A DNA stretch of 64,000 nucleotides from Prevotella sp. (lineage in GTDB: Bacteria > Bacteroidota > Bacteroidia > Bacteroidales > Muribaculaceae), in NCBI GenBank assembly GCA_023666665.1, contig JAMPBN010000002.1, forward strand, positions 62,001 through 126,000, in the 5' to 3' direction. Shown piece after piece: positions 17,526 through 26,270 of the stretch (position 1 is the first letter of the stretch; every line of letters starts with the position of its first letter). The position numbers and the translations under genes are program-made. Below the pieces are notes generated by a model. That model worked only from the letters and a program-made list of their open reading frames with translations. It searched no databases and was not told where the DNA came from.

Positions 17526-20500
17526 TTGATTGCTACGGATACTTTTTCATTACCTGCGGTAACTACGTAAACTCCGGAGTTGAGACGGATGGCGGTGGTA
17601 GCGCCGCAAACCTTGCGGGCAATCAAGCGGCCGTCGGTGGCGTAAACGCTGACGGTCTGACCTTCAAGGCCGTTGACTACCACTTTGTTGCCGCATACGC
17701 TGATGTGGGCGGCAGAGTTGGCGGTAAGTTCGCCGATGCCTGACTGAACGAGCACGTTGACCTCGTTGGAGAAGCGCGATTCACCCTCGGCAAAGACTGA
17801 GGTTACTACGTAGGTGTGGTCGCCAAACTCGGGCTTGTCGGCAAACTTGGTTTCTACCATGGGGGTAGTGGTGAGCTTTTCGCCGTTGCGGTAAACGTTG
17901 TAACCCTTGAGGGTCAGAGCGTTTTCGCCGTCGGCCGGGGTGTAGGTGATGTCGTCAATCAGCAGCGCCGCAGAGTCGAACATATTGCAGCGGATTGCGG
18001 CATATTTGGTGCCTTCGGGCAGGTCAAATTCGTAGAAGCTGTAGCCGTGTTCGTCAACCGACGCATAGCCGGCGGGTATCTCTTTGACTTCGCGGAATGA
18101 CATGAAGTCTTCAAGCTCGTTGCCGGTGAATGAAACCATGATTTCAAACGATGAGAGTCTGTATTTGTTGGTAATGGACTTGGCCCAAAGCGAGAGATAG
18201 GAATCTTCGGGGTCGAGTTCGGGGAGAATCAGGTAGTCGTCGTTGTTGACTTCGGCGGAACCTTCTTCATCCATTGTTTGCCAGAAGCAGATTAAGCTGC
18301 TGCCGCTGTGGGCTGCCCAGACATTGGTTTCGAGCGGATAATCGCGCAGGTTCATTACGTAGGCCGACATCGGTTTACCAAGGTTGGGAAGTCCGCTCAG
18401 GCCGAAGGTGTATGTGGTGGGCAGTTTGTCGTTGTCAATCACCTTGTAAGCGCCGATGGTGCCGACGTGGTTGTCGGCAGTGATGCCGCCGAAGTCGCAG
18501 GCCGTGAGGCTTTCAAAGTCGTCGGTAATGGTGGCGTTATAAACCGTTGCGGGAGCTGTCCAGGTGAGTTCCACGGTCTCTGAGTCGGTTGATTCGTTGG
18601 CAAGGTTTTCAGGCTGCGGGAAGCGAGAGCGGAGTACCGCAGCTGTGGTGCTGACATTGTTGTTGGTCTCGTTGTTGTCGCCCTCGAGGTGGCCGACTAT
18701 TTCGAGCGACAGACCTACTTCGTTGCTCGACAGAGGCAGCTCGGCTTCGATGTCGTTGAATGCCGAAACGCCGAGGCTCTCAAACGATGCGGTGTGTACG
18801 GTAGTGCCGTTGACGTTGAAGTCTACGGTGTATGCGCCGATAGCCTTGCGGCCGTTGTTCACAGCCGAAGCCTTGACGGTAAACGTCTTGCCGGCCTGCA
18901 CGCGGTCGGGCATAACAACGTCGGTAATCATAAGGTCGTTGTCGGCATTACTGTCAATGCGGAATTTATCGAGGCATACATACAGACCCTTGTCCTCGCT
19001 GGTTGCCATCAGTGCAATGCGGGCATCAGACTTGCCGGCGAGTTCGCTGAGGTCTACCGAACCCATATACCAGCGGTTGATGGTTTCGTTTGACACGGCC
19101 TGGCCCACGGGCTTCCAGGTGATGCCGGAGTCATCGCTTGCAACGACTGAGAACGTAGTGTTACGGTCCATATTGTAGAGGTGGAACTTCAGCGCGGGGT
19201 TGGTAAGACCCGAGAGGTCGAGAACCGGGAAGCAGAAAAGGGTAACGCCCTTGCTGAAGGCGGCATAAACGAGCATTGCATCGTCGTCGTAAGACGTGAT
19301 GGGCAGACCCATAATGTCGGTTGCGGGCATCATATAGTTAGTACCCTCGGCGTTAAGAATAACCCAGGGCGAGGAGTGCATCTGAGCGAGTTCAAACGAT
19401 TCGGCAAACGGAGTGGTGTAGGGTTTGCCGAAAGCTGCCGTATTGGAGCGGCGTGCTGCGCCGGTGCCGGTTTCGCTGACTGCTGCCACGGCGTATTCCA
19501 GCGCAATCTGTTGGTCAGAACCGGTTGTGGGGTTCAGCTCAACGGAGAGGCCTGTGATTCCGGCTTGAATGGTATCTTTGGTTGCCGGGTCAATTACGAT
19601 GTAAGTCAGTGCTTCGGGGTCAATGTAGCCCTTGTGAGCGCCATCGGTGGGTGCGGTCCAACTGAGGGTTACTTTTTCGCCCTGCTGCTGCCAGCGGATT
19701 TGTGAGGGAGCCACGGGAATGTCCATACCAACCCAGGTTGATACTGTGGTTGCGGGGCTTGCGCCGAAGCTGTTGCTGCTGATTACTTCATACACGTTTT
19801 CGCCAAGGGCGGGTTCGCTGTCGGTCAGGCTGATGCGTTCACCCGGGGTGGGGTTGGTGTATTGCTGAAGAGTTTTTTCGGTAGTGAGGTTCTTCACGGT
19901 GATCTGCGTCAGTGATTCCAGCGTTTCGCCGTCGAATGTTTCTTTGGGGGCATCGAATGCCAAAGCAACGCTCTTGGCTCCCTTTTCGCCGGCAATGGCA
20001 ATCATATTGGGAGCAACGTTGGGGGCAGCTCCGAAAATGGGAGCGCCGATGGTGAAGTTGGCAATAGCAATTGCGCCGGTGAGGGCGGGAGTGGTAACGT
20101 GAAGTCCGATGTAATATTTACCGGTTTCTTCAGTCTTGATGAGGTGTTGAACCTGCTGAAGATAGCTGAACTCACTTTCGGCGTGGATGGTAGTGGTCAT
20201 ATCTTCCACTGCCGGACTCTTGCCCATCTTGATTTCGTAGCGCTGATTCTCGAGGTAGTTGCTGCCCTGGAGCATCATCGACAGGTAGTTGTAGGCTCCG
20301 GCCTCAAGCTGAATTGGCGGGGAGATGAGCCAGTCGTCGGAGGCCTGTTCGGTGTTGGAGTAGAGCCATACGATGTTGGCATCGGTGTCGTGGTTCCATT
20401 CGTATTTGTCGTTGTTGGCATTGAGAGTGGTGAAAAGTCCGAGTCCGTCTTTGCCGAAGTTGAACTCAAACGGGGGCTTAACGCCGAGAGCGGAGCCGAG

Positions 20501-21976
20501 CAACATGGTTTCGCTTACCGCAACCTCCGAGGTGTTGGTCATATCGTTGGCTGTAATTTCATACCAGTAGTATCCCATTGATTCGATGTAGGGGTCAACG
20601 GTTACTGCTTGGCCGAAATTGGTGGGTATAACTTTGTTGTCGGGCTGGCGAACAACGTTATATTGCATATATGGGAAGATGTATCCGTCGTTTACGCCTG
20701 TGGTGACGTCGTTCCAGCTGATATATACGTTGTTTCCGTTTTCTTGAACGGTGATACCGGTGGGTTTGCAGGGAGTGTCGTGGCCAACGAATCTTTTGTG
20801 GGTCAGCATCATACCGGGAGTACCGTCAACCGATGCATATATTACCAGTTCGTGATTTCCTTCCGTGAGGGTAAGGCTTTTATATATTCCGTCGCCGGGC
20901 TTACCTGTGCCGGAAATAATTTCCTCGCCGTTTTCCTCAACACACCAATCCAAGTCTACTTCGCTGTAATCCAGGTCATTGCCTAAGGCGTCTTTTGTCG
21001 GGAGCGTGAATGAGATAGTACCCGTAGTTTCGTCGTTTTTGAAATTAACAACGAGGTCGTCAACCCACGAGGCGGTAATAATCGGCTTTGGAGGAGCAAC
21101 GTAGATGCCTGCCCAAGTGCCGGTAAGGTCGGTTACTTTTGTTGCAGCGCCGGAGGTGGTGTCGATGGTGTATAGAGCGCTTGATTCTGCCCAATACATC
21201 GTGTTGTCTTCGAGGTCGAAGCAAGCTGACGATACCGTTCCGGCTGGAGTAATGCCGGTAGCGCCAATTTCTTCTTCGCTGCCGTCATAGCCGATTCTGT
21301 AAAGTTTGCCGTTGGTCGATACAGCAAAGAGCTTGTTGTCGGTATCAGCAGCCAGTGCTACATATGTATTACTTAGATTTTTAATGTCGGTTCTGCTATT
21401 ACCTTCTATATAGAGTGTACCAAAAGTATGTGCAGTTCCGTTTCCATAAATAGCATATACAGTGTTGTTGTTGGAGTTATAAGCCAAGTCTACGAACTCG
21501 GTTGGCTGAGACATAAATTGATTTGAACCATTATAATTCCAGGTGTCAATTCTATAAATAAACAACATATTGAACATATTGTATGCTATGTTGGTGGCAC
21601 AATGGTAATCTGTACCTACCAAACAGCCGACAGTTATGTTTTGCCCGCTGGCACTTAGATTTGCTTTAACTTTTACATCATCCGGCTTTGTTATATCGAA
21701 GTAGGATACACAGTTGCTCGGTTGCGTAATGCCGTAGATGACGGTTTTTGACGATGTTTCGGCTTCGGCCTTTTTGGGTGCTTTGGCCGGAGTGATAACG
21801 GCTGCCGGAACGGACTTTACTGCCTCTTGAGTCAACACTGAAGTCTGCGCTGACTTGAAGAAATTTCCGGGGGCTGCTCCGATCGTAGTGGTCTTAGCAG
21901 ATGTGCTAAATGGAGCTAAAGCGCTGAGTAATAACGCAACTCCCCCTCCTAAGAGTAGTTTGGAGAATCTTTTCAT
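17522..21976 (-). CDS. very large secreted multidomain protein (propeller, Fn3, anchor-J domains) with T9SS-like tail
   Basis: A 1484-residue secreted protein with a signal peptide at about 1-27. Residues about 80-310 form repeated strands like a beta-propeller (VDLAYNSNNNTVYAIYGNG, KLFAVSTNGKLYRIGYDG). From about 315 onward, Ig-like and fibronectin III domains alternate with three choice-of-anchor-J-type jelly rolls (for example DDWLISPPIQLEAG). The C-terminus (VSVYATDGRLIARKV, NSGVYVVTAG) resembles a type A sorting domain. No enzymatic motif was recognised; surface adhesin or scaffold is the best guess. The gene is coupled by an ATGA overlap to the M6 protease. The 5' part of the gene is visibly richer in A+T than the rest. 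Confidence 0.8.
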   Translation of the reverse strand: MKRFSKLLLGGGVALLLSALAPFSTSAKTTTIGAAPGNFFKSAQTSVLTQEAVKSVPAAVITPAKAPKKAEAETSSKTVIYGITQPSNCVSYFDITKPDDVKVKANLSASGQNITVGCLVGTDYHCATNIAYNMFNMLFIYRIDTWNYNGSNQFMSQPTEFVDLAYNSNNNTVYAIYGNGTAHTFGTLYIEGNSRTDIKNLSNTYVALAADTDNKLFAVSTNGKLYRIGYDGSEEEIGATGITPAGTVSSACFDLEDNTMYWAESSALYTIDTTSGAATKVTDLTGTWAGIYVAPPKPIITASWVDDLVVNFKNDETTGTISFTLPTKDALGNDLDYSEVDLDWCVEENGEEIISGTGKPGDGIYKSLTLTEGNHELVIYASVDGTPGMMLTHKRFVGHDTPCKPTGITVQENGNNVYISWNDVTTGVNDGYIFPYMQYNVVRQPDNKVIPTNFGQAVTVDPYIESMGYYWYEITANDMTNTSEVAVSETMLLGSALGVKPPFEFNFGKDGLGLFTTLNANNDKYEWNHDTDANIVWLYSNTEQASDDWLISPPIQLEAGAYNYLSMMLQGSNYLENQRYEIKMGKSPAVEDMTTTIHAESEFSYLQQVQHLIKTEETGKYYIGLHVTTPALTGAIAIANFTIGAPIFGAAPNVAPNMIAIAGEKGAKSVALAFDAPKETFDGETLESLTQITVKNLTTEKTLQQYTNPTPGERISLTDSEPALGENVYEVISSNSFGASPATTVSTWVGMDIPVAPSQIRWQQQGEKVTLSWTAPTDGAHKGYIDPEALTYIVIDPATKDTIQAGITGLSVELNPTTGSDQQIALEYAVAAVSETGTGAARRSNTAAFGKPYTTPFAESFELAQMHSSPWVILNAEGTNYMMPATDIMGLPITSYDDDAMLVYAAFSKGVTLFCFPVLDLSGLTNPALKFHLYNMDRNTTFSVVASDDSGITWKPVGQAVSNETINRWYMGSVDLSELAGKSDARIALMATSEDKGLYVCLDKFRIDSNADNDLMITDVVMPDRVQAGKTFTVKASAVNNGRKAIGAYTVDFNVNGTTVHTASFESLGVSAFNDIEAELPLSSNEVGLSLEIVGHLEGDNNETNNNVSTTAAVLRSRFPQPENLANESTDSETVELTWTAPATVYNATITDDFESLTACDFGGITADNHVGTIGAYKVIDNDKLPTTYTFGLSGLPNLGKPMSAYVMNLRDYPLETNVWAAHSGSSLICFWQTMDEEGSAEVNNDDYLILPELDPEDSYLSLWAKSITNKYRLSSFEIMVSFTGNELEDFMSFREVKEIPAGYASVDEHGYSFYEFDLPEGTKYAAIRCNMFDSAALLIDDITYTPADGENALTLKGYNVYRNGEKLTTTPMVETKFADKPEFGDHTYVVTSVFAEGESRFSNEVNVLVQSGIGELTANSAAHISVCGNKVVVNGLEGQTVSVYATDGRLIARKVCGATTAIRLNSGVYVVTAGNEKVSVAIK

Positions 21977-22015
21977 AAAAAAGTGATAATGGTTAATAAT
22001 AGCTTATAAGTCTTG

Positions 22016-22023
22016 CAAATATG
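22016..22023 (-). promoter_or_regulatory. weak -7 box for the 1484-residue gene
   Basis: The minus strand reads CATATTTG, one base off TAnnTTTG, 39 bases before the start codon. Only this half of a promoter was recognised. Confidence 0.35.
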
Positions 22024-22049
22024 TAAAAAAGTCGGGAATTTTCAAAAAA

Positions 22050-22571
22050 TCACTCTTCTGAGGAATACCAGCGGGTGTACATCAGGTAGTTACGGGCTAT
22101 GCGCTGATTGAGTGTTCGCGACTGCTCAGGGTCAACTTTTTTGATGAATTTGGCGGGTGCGCCGCCCCACAGTTCTCCGGGGCCAATCACCGTGCGGCTG
22201 AGCACCACGGAGCCGGCGGCCACAATTGCTCCCTCGCCCACTACGGCATCATCCATAACTACGGCACCCATGCCCACGAGGGCAAAGTCGCGGATTTTGC
22301 AGCCGTGGAGCGTAACGTTATGACCCACGCTTACGTCGTTGCCGATTTCGATGGTTGACTTTTCATAGAGAGTGTGAAGCACCGAGCCGTCTTGAATGTT
22401 CACGCGGTTGCCGATGCGTATGGAGTTTACATCGCCGCGAAGCACCGTGTTGAACCATATGGAGCATTCATCGCCGATTTGGAGGTCGCCAATCAGGGTG
22501 GCGTTTTCTGCTATAAAGCAGTCGCGGCCCACCTTTGGGGTGAAGCCGCGAACAGGGATTATCAACGACAT
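22050..22571 (-). CDS. gamma-class carbonic anhydrase-like hexapeptide protein
   Basis: A 173-residue left-handed beta-helix protein. Metal-ligand histidines of the gamma carbonic anhydrase family are all present: H66 (SVLHT), H84 (VGHNV) and H89 (LHGC). Arg and Asp of RGDVNSI (45-51) also match. It would be a cytosolic trimer hydrating CO2, although many YrdA/CaiE-like members have no shown activity. Its start overlaps the end of the aminopeptidase P gene by 10 bases, making it the last gene of the dapF-led run of minus-strand genes. Confidence 0.9.
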   Translation of the reverse strand: MSLIIPVRGFTPKVGRDCFIAENATLIGDLQIGDECSIWFNTVLRGDVNSIRIGNRVNIQDGSVLHTLYEKSTIEIGNDVSVGHNVTLHGCKIRDFALVGMGAVVMDDAVVGEGAIVAAGSVVLSRTVIGPGELWGGAPAKFIKKVDPEQSRTLNQRIARNYLMYTRWYSSEE

Positions 22572-24358
22572 AACGGAGCGGTTTTAGCGGTTAGCCATTG
22601 ACGTTGGTTTTCGTTTTCGAGCAGCGGGAGCAGCACTTCGCGCACGTGGGTGTGGTAGTTGTTGACCCACGAGATTTCATCGTCGCTCATCAGCGTGAGG
22701 TCAAACAGCCGCAGGTCGAAAGGGAACACCGTGAGCGGCTCAAAGGCGTAGAAGTTGCCAAACTCTTCGTTGCTAAGGGGCGACGGCACGCACAGCACCA
22801 GGTTTTCGCAGCGTATGCCGTGAACGCCGGCACGATAGAGGCCGGGTTCGTCGGAGGTAATCATTCCGGGGCGCAGGGCTACCGGCACGTGGTTCAGGCG
22901 AACGGATTGCGGGCCTTCGTGAACGTTGAGGAAGTGGCCAACGCCGTGGCCGGTGCCGTGGAGGTAAGTCAGTCCGTGCTTCCATAGCGGCATACGGGCC
23001 AGCGCGTCAAGTTGGTCGCCTCGGGTACCCTCTGGGAACACGGCGGTTGCCAGGGCAATGTGGCCTTTCATTACCAACGTGAAGTCTTCTTTTTCCTGCG
23101 CGGTGGGAGTGCCGAGCGCCACGGTGCGGGTAATGTCGGTGGTACCATCGAGATATTGCGCACCGGAGTCAACGAGCAGCAAGCCGTGAGGCTCAATGAC
23201 CGACGACGTTTCAGGCGTTGCGGAGTAGTGCACAATGGCTCCGTGGGGGCCGTAGCCGGCAATCATTTCAAAGGAGTTGTCAACGTAGAGAGCGCCCTCG
23301 GAGCGGAATTGAGTGCCGAGTTCGGCCATATCGAGTTCGGTGAGCTTTTCGCCGGAGGCCATACGGCGCTCCACTTCCATAAAGAGCTTGACCAGGGCCA
23401 CGCCGTCGCGGGCCATGGCCTGGCGGGTACCCTCAATCTGCTTTTCGTTTTTCATTGCCTTGGGCAGAGCAATGAGCGATGTTCCTTCAATGGCGTGCTT
23501 GCCGATGACGGTGGCCAGGGTATATGCCGTGCGCGCAGGCTCGATAAATACGCGGGCATCGCCGGGCAGAAGTGCAAGGTAGCGAGCCACAGAGTCATAT
23601 GGCGAGAGGTCAACGTTGATGGAGTTGAGATATGCCTGAGTCTTTTCGTCGACCTTTTCGGTGTTGATGAAGAGTACGTTGCGGTCGGCCGAGAGAAAGA
23701 GGAATGCGGTGGCCACCGGATTGCAGTCAACGTCTGACGAGCGGACGTTGAGAATCCAGGCAATCTCGTCGAGGGCGGAGATAAACATTGAGTTTGCTCC
23801 CTTTTCGGCGGCCGTTTCGAGAATACGGTTGATTTTTGAGGTTGCCGATTCGCCGGCGTATTTCACGTCGTGAACGTATAGAGGGTCGTTGGGCAGGGTG
23901 GGGCGACCGCTCCACAAATCATCGGCGGGCGAGAAATTGGTGTCAATGTGAATGCCGGCGGGGTCGAATGCAGCGTGCAGGCGGGTAATGTCGGCCACGG
24001 AGAATACCATGCCGTCAACTCCGAGGGTGGAGTCGGCAGCGAGGTGCTTGCAGAGCCACTGCTCAATAGCGGGGGTGGCTGGCAGGCCGTCTTTCATCAG
24101 CTCTATGCCGGAGCCTTCGAGCTGCTGGGCGGCTTGCAGAAAGTAGCGGGAGTCGGTCCACAGGAGTGCTTCGTCGGCGGTTACTACCAAGGAGCCGGCC
24201 GAGCCGGTGAAGCCACTGAACCATTGGCGCACCTGCCAGTGTTCGGCAAGGTATTCGCTCTGATGTGCGTCGGTTTGCGGAATTATTACGGCAGAGATGC
24301 CTGCCTCGTTCATTTTTTTGCGGAGAAGTTCAATTCTTCCTTTTATGATTTCGCTCAT
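22562..24358 (-). CDS. Xaa-Pro aminopeptidase (M24B, aminopeptidase P)
   Basis: A 598-residue cytosolic metallopeptidase of the long, three-domain APP1 type: two creatinase-like N-terminal domains (about 1-310) followed by the pita-bread catalytic domain. Metal ligands are visible in LLVDSGAQYLDGTTD (two Asp), HGTGHGVGHFLNVHEGP (His) and TSDEPGLYRAG followed by IRCENLVL (two Glu). It removes N-terminal residues that precede proline. The neighbouring S9 prolyl-type peptidase suggests a shared role in using proline-containing peptides (inference). The 52-base spacer before the gene is made largely of repeated TTTAGCTG units. Confidence 0.95.
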   Translation of the reverse strand: MSEIIKGRIELLRKKMNEAGISAVIIPQTDAHQSEYLAEHWQVRQWFSGFTGSAGSLVVTADEALLWTDSRYFLQAAQQLEGSGIELMKDGLPATPAIEQWLCKHLAADSTLGVDGMVFSVADITRLHAAFDPAGIHIDTNFSPADDLWSGRPTLPNDPLYVHDVKYAGESATSKINRILETAAEKGANSMFISALDEIAWILNVRSSDVDCNPVATAFLFLSADRNVLFINTEKVDEKTQAYLNSINVDLSPYDSVARYLALLPGDARVFIEPARTAYTLATVIGKHAIEGTSLIALPKAMKNEKQIEGTRQAMARDGVALVKLFMEVERRMASGEKLTELDMAELGTQFRSEGALYVDNSFEMIAGYGPHGAIVHYSATPETSSVIEPHGLLLVDSGAQYLDGTTDITRTVALGTPTAQEKEDFTLVMKGHIALATAVFPEGTRGDQLDALARMPLWKHGLTYLHGTGHGVGHFLNVHEGPQSVRLNHVPVALRPGMITSDEPGLYRAGVHGIRCENLVLCVPSPLSNEEFGNFYAFEPLTVFPFDLRLFDLTLMSDDEISWVNNYHTHVREVLLPLLENENQRQWLTAKTAPLCR

Positions 24359-24361
24359 TAT

Positions 24362-24417
24362 TTTAGCTGTTTAGCTGTTTGACGGTTTAAGGATTTAGCT
24401 GTTTATTTGTTTAGCTG
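24362..24417. repeat. four perfect TTTAGCTG repeats spanning a stop codon
   Basis: TTTAGCTG occurs at 24362-24369, 24370-24377, 24394-24401 and 24410-24417. On the coding (minus) strand each is CAGCTAAA. The copy at 24410-24417 covers the Ser-stop end of the ABC transporter gene, and the one at 24362-24369 ends 3 bases before the next ATG. Confidence 0.85.
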
Positions 24418-26243
24418 AGTTGTTGCATTTCTACCAGGCGGGTGTATGCGCCGTTGCGGGCCATCAGTTCGTCATGAGTACCGGCCTCAATTATGCGGCC
24501 CTCGTGCATCACGGCAATCATATCGGCGTTGCGAATGGTTGAGAGGCGGTGGGCAATCACCAGGGTGGTGCGTCCCTCGAGCAGACGGTCAAGGGCTTCC
24601 TGCACAAGGTGTTCGCTCTCGGAATCGAGCGCCGAGGTGGCCTCGTCGAGAATCAGAATCGGTGGATTCTTCAATATTGCGCGAGCAATGCTCAGGCGCT
24701 GGCGCTGACCGCCCGATAGGCGGCAGCCGCGATCGCCGATAAAGGTGTCGTAGCCATGTTCCATCTCGGTGATGAACTCATGGGCGTTGGCAATGCGGGC
24801 TGCGGCCTCAACTTCTTCGCGGGTGGCGTGGTCCACGCCAAAGGTTATGTTGTTATAAACCGTGTCATTAAAGAGTATGGCTTCCTGGTTTACGTTGCCC
24901 ATAAATGAGCGGAGGTGGTTCACCGGAAGCTCGCGCACGTCTATGCCGTCGATGGTGATTTTGCCGCCCTGAATGTCGTAGAAGCGTGGGAGCAGGTCTG
25001 CAACGGTGCTTTTGCCCGAGCCGCTCTGTCCCACCAATGCCACGGTGGCTCCGGCGGGAATGTGCAGGTCAATGTTTTTGACCACCTGAACTTCGCCGTC
25101 GTAGCTGAACTCCACGCCTTGATATTCTATTTCGCCGCGCAGGGAGTCAATGTGTTTGGGATTTTCGGGGTCTTTGATTTCGTTTTCGGCCGAGAGAATC
25201 TTGTCAACGCGCTCAAGCGAGGCCATACCGGCACGGATTGCATATGAGCCGCGCGAAATTTCTTTTACCGGGTTAATGATGCTGTAGAAAATCACCATAT
25301 AATAGATGAATTCCGAGGCGTTGAGAGTGGTGTGGCCCGACAGAATCAGAGTGCCGCCGAACCATAGAACTATTGCAATGGTAATGGTGCCGAGAAATTC
25401 GCTCATGGGGTGGGCGAGGCTCTGGCGGCGGGCCACCGAGGCGCTGAGCTTAAGGAGCTTCTCGCTGCCGTCGTGAAAGCGCTTGCTAACCTTCTTTTCA
25501 GCCACGAAAGCCTTGATTATGCGAAGTCCGCCAAGGGTTTCCTCGATGTTGTTCATAATCGTGCCCCACTGATTCTGCGTCTTGAGCGAGGTGGCCTTGA
25601 GTTTGCGGCCAACGTTGCCCATAACCCAGCCGGCCAGCGGAAGCAGAATCAACACGAACAGAGTGAGTTGCCAGCTGATTGCTATCATCATTCCCAAACA
25701 GGCAATAATCATCAGCGGGTTTTTGAACATCAGGTCGATGCTCTGCATAATGGAGTTCTCAACCGTGCTGACATCGCCGGTCATTCTCGCAATGATGTCG
25801 CCCTTATGTTCGTTGGTGAAGAATCCTATGGGCAGGCTCAGCACTTTGTCGTAAATGGTGTTGCGGATGTCGCGGACCACTCCCGCACGCATCGGAATGA
25901 TGAAGTAGGAGGCGAGATACGTGGTGCCGCATTTCAGTCCGGTCATCACCACCAGCAGGATGCCCAGAATTGCCAAAGTGGCCGATTTCCCGTAGTATGC
26001 TATGCAGGTTTGTGTGTAGTAGTAAAAGTCGTTGACCAGCGATTCCTTGAAGTTGTCGAGGGTCACCGGCATATATTCATACGTTTTCATGGTCAGCTCA
26101 AAGAGCATTTCCAGAATCGGTATGATCAGCGCGAATGAAAACAGCGTGAGCAATGCTGCCAAAATATTGAAGAAGATATTCAGAAAGAGATACTTCTTAT
26201 ATTTTGGCACAAAGCGCCGCATTATAGTGAAAAAGTCGTTCAT
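24411..26243 (-). CDS. ABC exporter, fused permease and ATPase (MsbA-like)
   Basis: A 610-residue half-transporter. An N-terminal six-helix permease (about 15-330) is followed by an ATPase domain with Walker A GQSGSGKST, signature LSGGQRQR, Walker B ILILDEATSALD and an H-loop in VIAHRLST. The homodimer would sit in the inner membrane. Similarity is to the MsbA/lipid-exporter group, and lipid A or another amphipathic lipid is the likeliest cargo, but multidrug export cannot be excluded. It lies between the S9 peptidase and aminopeptidase P genes in the same direction. Confidence 0.93.
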   Translation of the reverse strand: MNDFFTIMRRFVPKYKKYLFLNIFFNILAALLTLFSFALIIPILEMLFELTMKTYEYMPVTLDNFKESLVNDFYYYTQTCIAYYGKSATLAILGILLVVMTGLKCGTTYLASYFIIPMRAGVVRDIRNTIYDKVLSLPIGFFTNEHKGDIIARMTGDVSTVENSIMQSIDLMFKNPLMIIACLGMMIAISWQLTLFVLILLPLAGWVMGNVGRKLKATSLKTQNQWGTIMNNIEETLGGLRIIKAFVAEKKVSKRFHDGSEKLLKLSASVARRQSLAHPMSEFLGTITIAIVLWFGGTLILSGHTTLNASEFIYYMVIFYSIINPVKEISRGSYAIRAGMASLERVDKILSAENEIKDPENPKHIDSLRGEIEYQGVEFSYDGEVQVVKNIDLHIPAGATVALVGQSGSGKSTVADLLPRFYDIQGGKITIDGIDVRELPVNHLRSFMGNVNQEAILFNDTVYNNITFGVDHATREEVEAAARIANAHEFITEMEHGYDTFIGDRGCRLSGGQRQRLSIARAILKNPPILILDEATSALDSESEHLVQEALDRLLEGRTTLVIAHRLSTIRNADMIAVMHEGRIIEAGTHDELMARNGAYTRLVEMQQLS

Positions 26244-26246
26244 TTT

Positions 26247-26270
26247 TGGGCGTTAGGCAATGGGCGTTAG
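26247..26270. repeat. 10-base direct repeat spanning a stop codon
   Basis: TGGGCGTTAG occurs at 26247-26256 and 26261-26270. On the coding strand it is CTAACGCCCA. The second copy contains the TAA of the S9 peptidase gene, and the first ends 3 bases before the ABC transporter ATG. Confidence 0.8.

Noticed and set aside
24362-24417. CRISPR-like array
   Set aside because: The repeat unit is only 8 bases, spacers are irregular (0-16 bases) and no cas gene is in the window.
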